DNA from: Sideroxydans sp.
GTDB lineage: Bacteria; Pseudomonadota; Gammaproteobacteria; Burkholderiales; Gallionellaceae
Length of the DNA: 10,173 nucleotides
Assembly: GCA_030823965.1 (NCBI GenBank)
Contig: JAVBYP010000252.1
Coordinates: forward strand, 1 to 10,173
Direction of reading: 5' to 3'
In this document: piece after piece, positions 6,955 to 10,173 of the stretch
Position numbering within the stretch: the stretch's first letter is position 1
Layout: every line of letters starts with the position of its first letter
Made by a program: the position numbers and the translations under genes
Notes under the pieces: generated by a model
Databases searched by the model: none
What the model was told of the DNA's origin: nothing
What the model saw: only the letters and a program-made list of their open reading frames with translations

Positions 6955-7272
6955 TTATTTTGATTCTAAAGTGCTAAGGAGGGGCTTAGTAAGTGGAATA
7001 GCGGGTATTTCCCCTCGTTCCAAACGATATAACCATGCCAACAGCTCGGCGACAGCTAGGTAGAGCTGTGGGGGGATGTGTTGGTCCAGTTCGACTTGCA
7101 TCAACATGCCGACCAATTCCTCGGATTCGTGCACGAACACTCCGTGTTCCTTGGCGCGCTCGATGATGGCTTGAGCGATGAGTCCTCGACCACTGGCGAC
7201 GACCTTGGGTGCGGCATCGCCACTCTGGTAGGCGAGGGCGACTGCCATCTGACGTTTGTTGGTGGCGTTCAT
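6955..7272 (-). CDS. FlhB C-terminal-domain-like protein (FlhX/YlqH-type) lacking the NPTH motif
   Basis: The 105-aa product resembles only the cytoplasmic C-terminal domain (FlhB-CC) of the export-gate protein FlhB/YscU, the part that decides substrate class. Family features are QMAVALAYQSGDAAPKVVAS (8-27), a VFVHESEELVGML segment (45-57) and IPPQLYLAVAELLAWLYRLE (70-89). There are no membrane segments, so it is a free cytoplasmic domain and not a broken full-length FlhB. Residues 5-8 align with the NPTH autocleavage site of FlhB but read NKRQ, so self-cleavage is not expected. Stand-alone homologues are known, such as FlhX of Helicobacter pylori and YlqH of Bacillus. It overlaps the upstream FliK-like gene by 4 nt (ATGA), which suggests coordinated synthesis of the pair. 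Its role, probably in export specificity, is inferred. Confidence 0.88.
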   Translation of the reverse strand: MNATNKRQMAVALAYQSGDAAPKVVASGRGLIAQAIIERAKEHGVFVHESEELVGMLMQVELDQHIPPQLYLAVAELLAWLYRLERGEIPAIPLTKPLLSTLESK

Positions 7273-8279
7273 AGGGGTGCCTCTTCCAACTTCTCTATAC
7301 GTGTTTGGAGTACGGGGATGTCGCGCTCGTTGAGTGCGGAGACGAGTTGGCTGCTTGCGCTACCTAGCAGTTCTCGGGTCTTTTCGTCGCGTGCAGTGAA
7401 CATCAAGTTCACCGCACCACCGTTGAGGCTCAATCGAGCCGACAAGCTACCCAGATGCGGCAAGTCGAGATGTATCTCGGTGATCCATTGGCCATCTTGT
7501 GTGCCCGTTGAGCTGCGGCGCGGTGATTCTTCGCGTACTTCCCAGCGCATCTCCTGTCCTTCCCAAGCCATGCCTTGCCATAAGACTTGCCGGTTCTCCA
7601 GTGCATGCAATTGCTGTTGCACCAGATTTTTCAAATGGTCGGGAATGGTGTTGAGGGGTGTAGCCACATTTTGTTTAAGTGTGGCATCACTCGGCATGGT
7701 GTTGGTTTGATGGGGTGCTTGGTTCTGCGGCTCTTGCATCAGTTGTGGAGTGCTGCGCATCCCTGCGATCCATTGTGCTTGATGTGACTCATAGAACAGG
7801 CCGCTGTGGCTCAATGCGTTGTGCAGTTTGTCCGCCAAGACGGTGGTGTCAGTTGCAGCGGCTTGGCTAGTGATCCAGAGTGGGGCACGCTGCGTGGATT
7901 TCACATAGGGTTGCTCCAACGGTTGTTGCGTCATTGAAGACAGCAGTCGTGAGGCAGAGCTGAGCTGTTCCGATGTGGAGACAGGGTTGGTGGTCGAAGA
8001 GAGCGAGAACGTCAGGCGCGGTTGCAAAGAGGTGACTTGCAGGGAGATGAGGTCGCCGCTACGCACGAAAGCGGGTAGCTGTAACTGCACGACATGCTCA
8101 GCGATGCGCACTTGGAATTGCCCAGGCGCGGTCTGCGCCTGCACTGTTCCTTGCACTTGTTGGCCGATGTTGAGTTTGAGGCTTGACTTGGGGTCGAACT
8201 TGTCTGTGGCCGCTGCGATCAGCGGCTTTTCATTCAGGGTGTGTTTAGTGAGTGCAGCGGCGAGCGGATTGACAGGCAT
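7269..8279 (-). CDS. Second FliK-family protein (hook-length control C-terminal domain)
   Basis: The 336-aa product carries a FliK C-terminal hook-control domain (Flg_hook type) at about 265-333, including LDLPHLGSLSARLSLNGGAV (271-290) and LVSALNERDIPVLQTRIEKL (312-331). The N-terminal region (about 34-95) looks like a small beta-rich domain: LNIGQQVQGTV, then a QLQLPAFVRSGDLISLQVTS stretch. A middle motif, SGLFYESHQAQWIAGMRS (159-176), resembles segments I recall from FliK-like proteins of beta- and gammaproteobacteria. It differs from the fliK at the left edge, which occupies the canonical place after fliJ, so this locus encodes two FliK-family proteins. It is followed with a 4-nt overlap by the FlhB-C-like gene, which fits a FliK/FlhB interaction pair. 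The start at 8279 has only a weak ribosome binding site, 20 nt after fliT. Confidence 0.85.
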   Translation of the reverse strand: MPVNPLAAALTKHTLNEKPLIAAATDKFDPKSSLKLNIGQQVQGTVQAQTAPGQFQVRIAEHVVQLQLPAFVRSGDLISLQVTSLQPRLTFSLSSTTNPVSTSEQLSSASRLLSSMTQQPLEQPYVKSTQRAPLWITSQAAATDTTVLADKLHNALSHSGLFYESHQAQWIAGMRSTPQLMQEPQNQAPHQTNTMPSDATLKQNVATPLNTIPDHLKNLVQQQLHALENRQVLWQGMAWEGQEMRWEVREESPRRSSTGTQDGQWITEIHLDLPHLGSLSARLSLNGGAVNLMFTARDEKTRELLGSASSQLVSALNERDIPVLQTRIEKLEEAPL

Positions 8280-8299
8280 GGCTCATCGCTTCGCGACGC

Positions 8300-8620
8300 T
8301 CAACCTTGAGCGAGATAGGCGTTCTGCACGCGTTGCTCACTGCGCGCACTTTGCATGATGCGTTCTAGTTGGCGCATCCAAGGCTCGGTGTAGGAACGTA
8401 TCGCTTTGTCATCGGCCAACATCTTGCGGATAAGGTCGGCCTTTTGTTTGCGTGACGCTTCATCTGTCGGTACGCCATCGCGCGGTTTGATCTTTTCGAC
8501 TTCTTGGGAGCAACGTTTCTCGAGCTCGATCAGATCGTCCCACTCGCCTGCAGCGGCTGCGTTGCGCATCTGTTCGGTGATGTTAGAAAGGCGCTGGTAA
8601 TCTTCGATGATCATGTGCAT
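8300..8620 (-). CDS. fliT: Flagellar export chaperone FliT
   Basis: FliT is the export chaperone for the cap protein FliD, and in enterics it also inhibits FlhDC. The product is about 106 aa, close to the usual ~120. It has the helical FliT pattern: YQRLSNITEQMRNAAAAGEW, followed by DDLIELEKRCSQEVEKI. The frame opens with GTG at 8623, directly after the fliS stop, then ATG at 8620 and ATG at 8614. I chose 8620 because AAGGA lies 8 nt before it, against 5 nt for the GTG and 14 nt for the later ATG. It follows fliS almost without a gap and precedes the FliK-like gene by 20 nt. FliT is a weakly conserved family, so the order fliD-fliS-fliT carries much of the assignment. Confidence 0.88.
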   Translation of the reverse strand: MHMIIEDYQRLSNITEQMRNAAAAGEWDDLIELEKRCSQEVEKIKPRDGVPTDEASRKQKADLIRKMLADDKAIRSYTEPWMRQLERIMQSARSEQRVQNAYLAQG

Positions 8621-8623
8621 CAC

Positions 8624-9088
8624 TTACATCCTTCCGTAGACCAGTGCTGGCTGTTTGTTTTGACTTGCTAACGGTTGAGACTGTACGGGAGCATTGGTCA
8701 AAGCAGTTTGACGAATAGCGTCCCAAGCACCTTTCAATTCGCTGAGTAAACGCGAAACCTCATCGAGTATCTGGGCGTCGTTATTGATATTCGCGGCAAA
8801 CAATCTCGACAACGCGTAGTCATACAATTGATCCAAGCTGAGGGCGAGTTCGCCGCCGACCTTCTTGTCCAAGCTCGCTTTCAAACCTTCATCGATGATG
8901 AGCATCGCTTTAGAGATGGCCTCACCCTTGGCTTTGAAGTCCTTGCGTAGCATCGCATTCTTTGCATTCGCGATCGCCAGCAACGCACCTTGGAATAACA
9001 TCGTGATGAGTTTGTGTGGGTCTGCGCCGTTCACGCCGGATTCGATGCCGACTTTGGCGTAGGCATTGGTAGCAGTATGTGCGTTCAT
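8624..9088 (-). CDS. fliS: Flagellin export chaperone FliS
   Basis: FliS binds the C-terminal helix of flagellin in the cytoplasm, preventing premature polymerisation and delivering it to FlhA. The product is 154 aa, slightly longer than the usual ~130. It shows family hallmarks: YAKVGIESGVNGADPHKLIT (10-29), MLFQGALLAIANAK (30-43), KGEAISKAMLIIDEGLKASL (54-73) and LYDYALSRLFAANINNDAQI (88-107). The extra length is a Gln/Ala/Pro-rich tail after about residue 130, ending LVYGRM. GGAG precedes the ATG at 9088 at good spacing. It lies 15 nt downstream of fliD. Confidence 0.97.
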   Translation of the reverse strand: MNAHTATNAYAKVGIESGVNGADPHKLITMLFQGALLAIANAKNAMLRKDFKAKGEAISKAMLIIDEGLKASLDKKVGGELALSLDQLYDYALSRLFAANINNDAQILDEVSRLLSELKGAWDAIRQTALTNAPVQSQPLASQNKQPALVYGRM

Positions 9089-9103
9089 GTTCTTGCTCCA
9101 GTC

Positions 9104-10173
9104 TTATTTAAATTGTTGCGACAGGTAGGCGCTGGTGGCGTTCATGTTCGAAAGCATTTGATTGAGGTTGGTATATTGAATGGTATAGCGCTTTTGCAGC
9201 ACGCTCATCCGGGTTTCCAATTGGCTAACCTGTTCTGAATACCGTTTGATGTTGGTGTTGAAATTTTGCGTGCGCACGTCGATCAAGCCATTGGTTTGCA
9301 CTATGGAATCTGCCCAACTATTCAATCGGGTGACATAGCCAGAAGCTGAGGAGAATAGATTCGATACGTCACTAAAATTATTCGCCATTGCGCTGTTCAA
9401 CTTGCTGCTATCAAGTTTTAATTTGCCATCGACCTGTAAGCTGATGCCAACTTGAGAAAGCGAGGTGAGCGTACCGCCGCTTGCAGGCGTGGCTGCTGTA
9501 CGTAATATGCTGCTCAGCTGATCCTGCATGAGGCGTACTGTCCCGTCGCCCGCCAAAGTGGCTGCCGCTTGAGTGGCGCTACCATAGGCAGAGCGACTCT
9601 TTAGCTGTGTGGCTAAGGCGTTGTAGGTCTCGACAAGGCTGGTCGCTGCCGTGTTGATCGCGCTCGTATCGCGCGCTACCGTCAAAGTGGCGGCCGCATT
9701 CTTATTCAGGGTCAGCGTGACACCTTGGATAGCATCAGTCACGCTGTTGGAAGATTTGATGATCCTGATGCCATTAACTGTGAAATCGGCATCTTGAGCT
9801 GCAACGGTTTGCGCCATGGGCACTAAGGGAGTGGGCGCATTCTCTGTTGGGTTATAGGCAAGTAGGTCGTTGACCGCTACATCCCCCCCAGTCTTGACTG
9901 TGATGCTGTTGATCGCGTTGACGGTGCCTGAGTCATTGGAAGACAAGGCAAGGCGATAAGGTGAGCCGCTGCCGTCGTTGACGAGGGTCGCTGTCACACC
10001 GATGTTGGCCGCATTGATCGCATTGCGGATGTCTTGCAATGAAGCGCCTGCCGCTATCGTGATATCCGTGCTGGTGGTGCCGACCGTGAAAGTGGCAGTC
10101 GAAGCGCTCGCAGAAATGGCAGTGGTATCGCTGACTTGGCCCGCAGTCGCCAACTTATGTGCTTGTGCCAAGG
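9104..10173 (-). CDS. fliD: Flagellar filament cap protein FliD (HAP2), C-terminal part; 5' end beyond right edge
   Basis: FliD forms the pentameric cap at the filament tip that folds incoming flagellin. About 356 codons are visible and the frame is open to the right edge, so roughly 100 or more N-terminal residues are missing, judging by the usual family length of about 450. Visible parts include the end of the N-terminal domain, which enters as LAQAHKLATAG (the codon at 10171-10169 is an internal TTG, not a start). The variable D2/D3 beta domains follow, with a hook_IN-like VNGIRIIKSSNSVTDAIQGV segment. The conserved C-terminal helices end NLNQMLSNMNATSAYLSQQF, the typical FliD terminus. 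It is upstream of fliS with a 15-nt gap. A G7 run on the coding strand (9883-9889) encodes part of a Gly-Gly pair. Confidence 0.95.
   Translation of the reverse strand, partial: LAQAHKLATAGQVSDTTAISASASTATFTVGTTSTDITIAAGASLQDIRNAINAANIGVTATLVNDGSGSPYRLALSSNDSGTVNAINSITVKTGGDVAVNDLLAYNPTENAPTPLVPMAQTVAAQDADFTVNGIRIIKSSNSVTDAIQGVTLTLNKNAAATLTVARDTSAINTAATSLVETYNALATQLKSRSAYGSATQAAATLAGDGTVRLMQDQLSSILRTAATPASGGTLTSLSQVGISLQVDGKLKLDSSKLNSAMANNFSDVSNLFSSASGYVTRLNSWADSIVQTNGLIDVRTQNFNTNIKRYSEQVSQLETRMSVLQKRYTIQYTNLNQMLSNMNATSAYLSQQFK

Noticed and set aside
6955..7272. The FlhB-like gene as a decayed or truncated full-length flhB pseudogene.
   Set aside because: It has its own start overlapping the preceding gene, no upstream remnant of membrane segments, and matches the known class of stand-alone FlhB C-terminal-domain proteins.
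8209..8230. A GCCGCT-GCGATC-AGCGGC hairpin followed by TTTT on the plus strand, resembling an intrinsic terminator.
   Set aside because: The stem is only 6 bp and it lies inside the FliK-like coding region, antisense to it. No plus-strand gene ends there, so it is probably a by-product of Leu-Ile-Ala-Ala codons.
10169..10171. TTG as a possible start for the FliD-like gene.
   Set aside because: The frame stays open to the window edge, the visible protein lacks the FliD N-terminal domain, and LAQAHKLA is a typical internal FliD segment.

Overview
This window is a flagellar structural and assembly locus. Almost every base is coding and every gene matches a known flagellar family or a flagellum-linked one. 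The gene set, the FlhB-like and FliK-like accessory pair, the YcgR-type PilZ protein and the moderate base composition suggest a Gram-negative proteobacterium, most likely a betaproteobacterium (possibly of the Nitrosomonadales/Gallionellaceae type). That taxonomic call is inference from gene content and protein style only.

Layout, reading the minus strand in its direction of transcription (right to left). Block 1 runs from the right edge to 6161: fliD (filament cap, 5' end outside the window), fliS (flagellin chaperone), fliT (FliD-type chaperone), a second FliK-family gene, a short gene equivalent to the C-terminal cytoplasmic domain of FlhB, and a ycgR-like PilZ gene. Spacing is tight throughout, with one ATGA overlap, so it is very probably one operon. 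Block 2 is fliE alone on the plus strand (5788-6114). Block 3 is fliF-fliG-fliH-fliI-fliJ-fliK on the minus strand from 5616 to the left edge, with 4-8 nt overlaps at fliF/fliG, fliG/fliH and fliH/fliI. Only the first 150 codons of fliK are present.

Two intergenic regions carry signals. Between fliE and ycgR (convergent) is a hairpin at 6120-6160 that could terminate both transcripts. Between fliE and fliF (divergent, 171 nt) are a perfect 10-bp inverted repeat with arms 26 nt apart, a weak sigma-54-like match facing fliF, an alternating CG tract and a strong ribosome binding site for fliE.

The genes act together. FliE and FliF form the rod junction and MS ring, FliG the rotor/switch, and FliH, FliI and FliJ the export ATPase complex. 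FliK sets hook length. FliD, FliS and FliT handle the cap and filament export. The PilZ protein would link cyclic-di-GMP to motor output. The FliK-like and FlhB-C-like pair would plausibly act on export specificity. I found no RNA genes, insertion sequences, CRISPR arrays or phage genes, and no entirely undescribed system. The least understood part is the FliK-like/FlhB-like pair, in which the FlhB-like protein has lost the NPTH self-cleavage motif.
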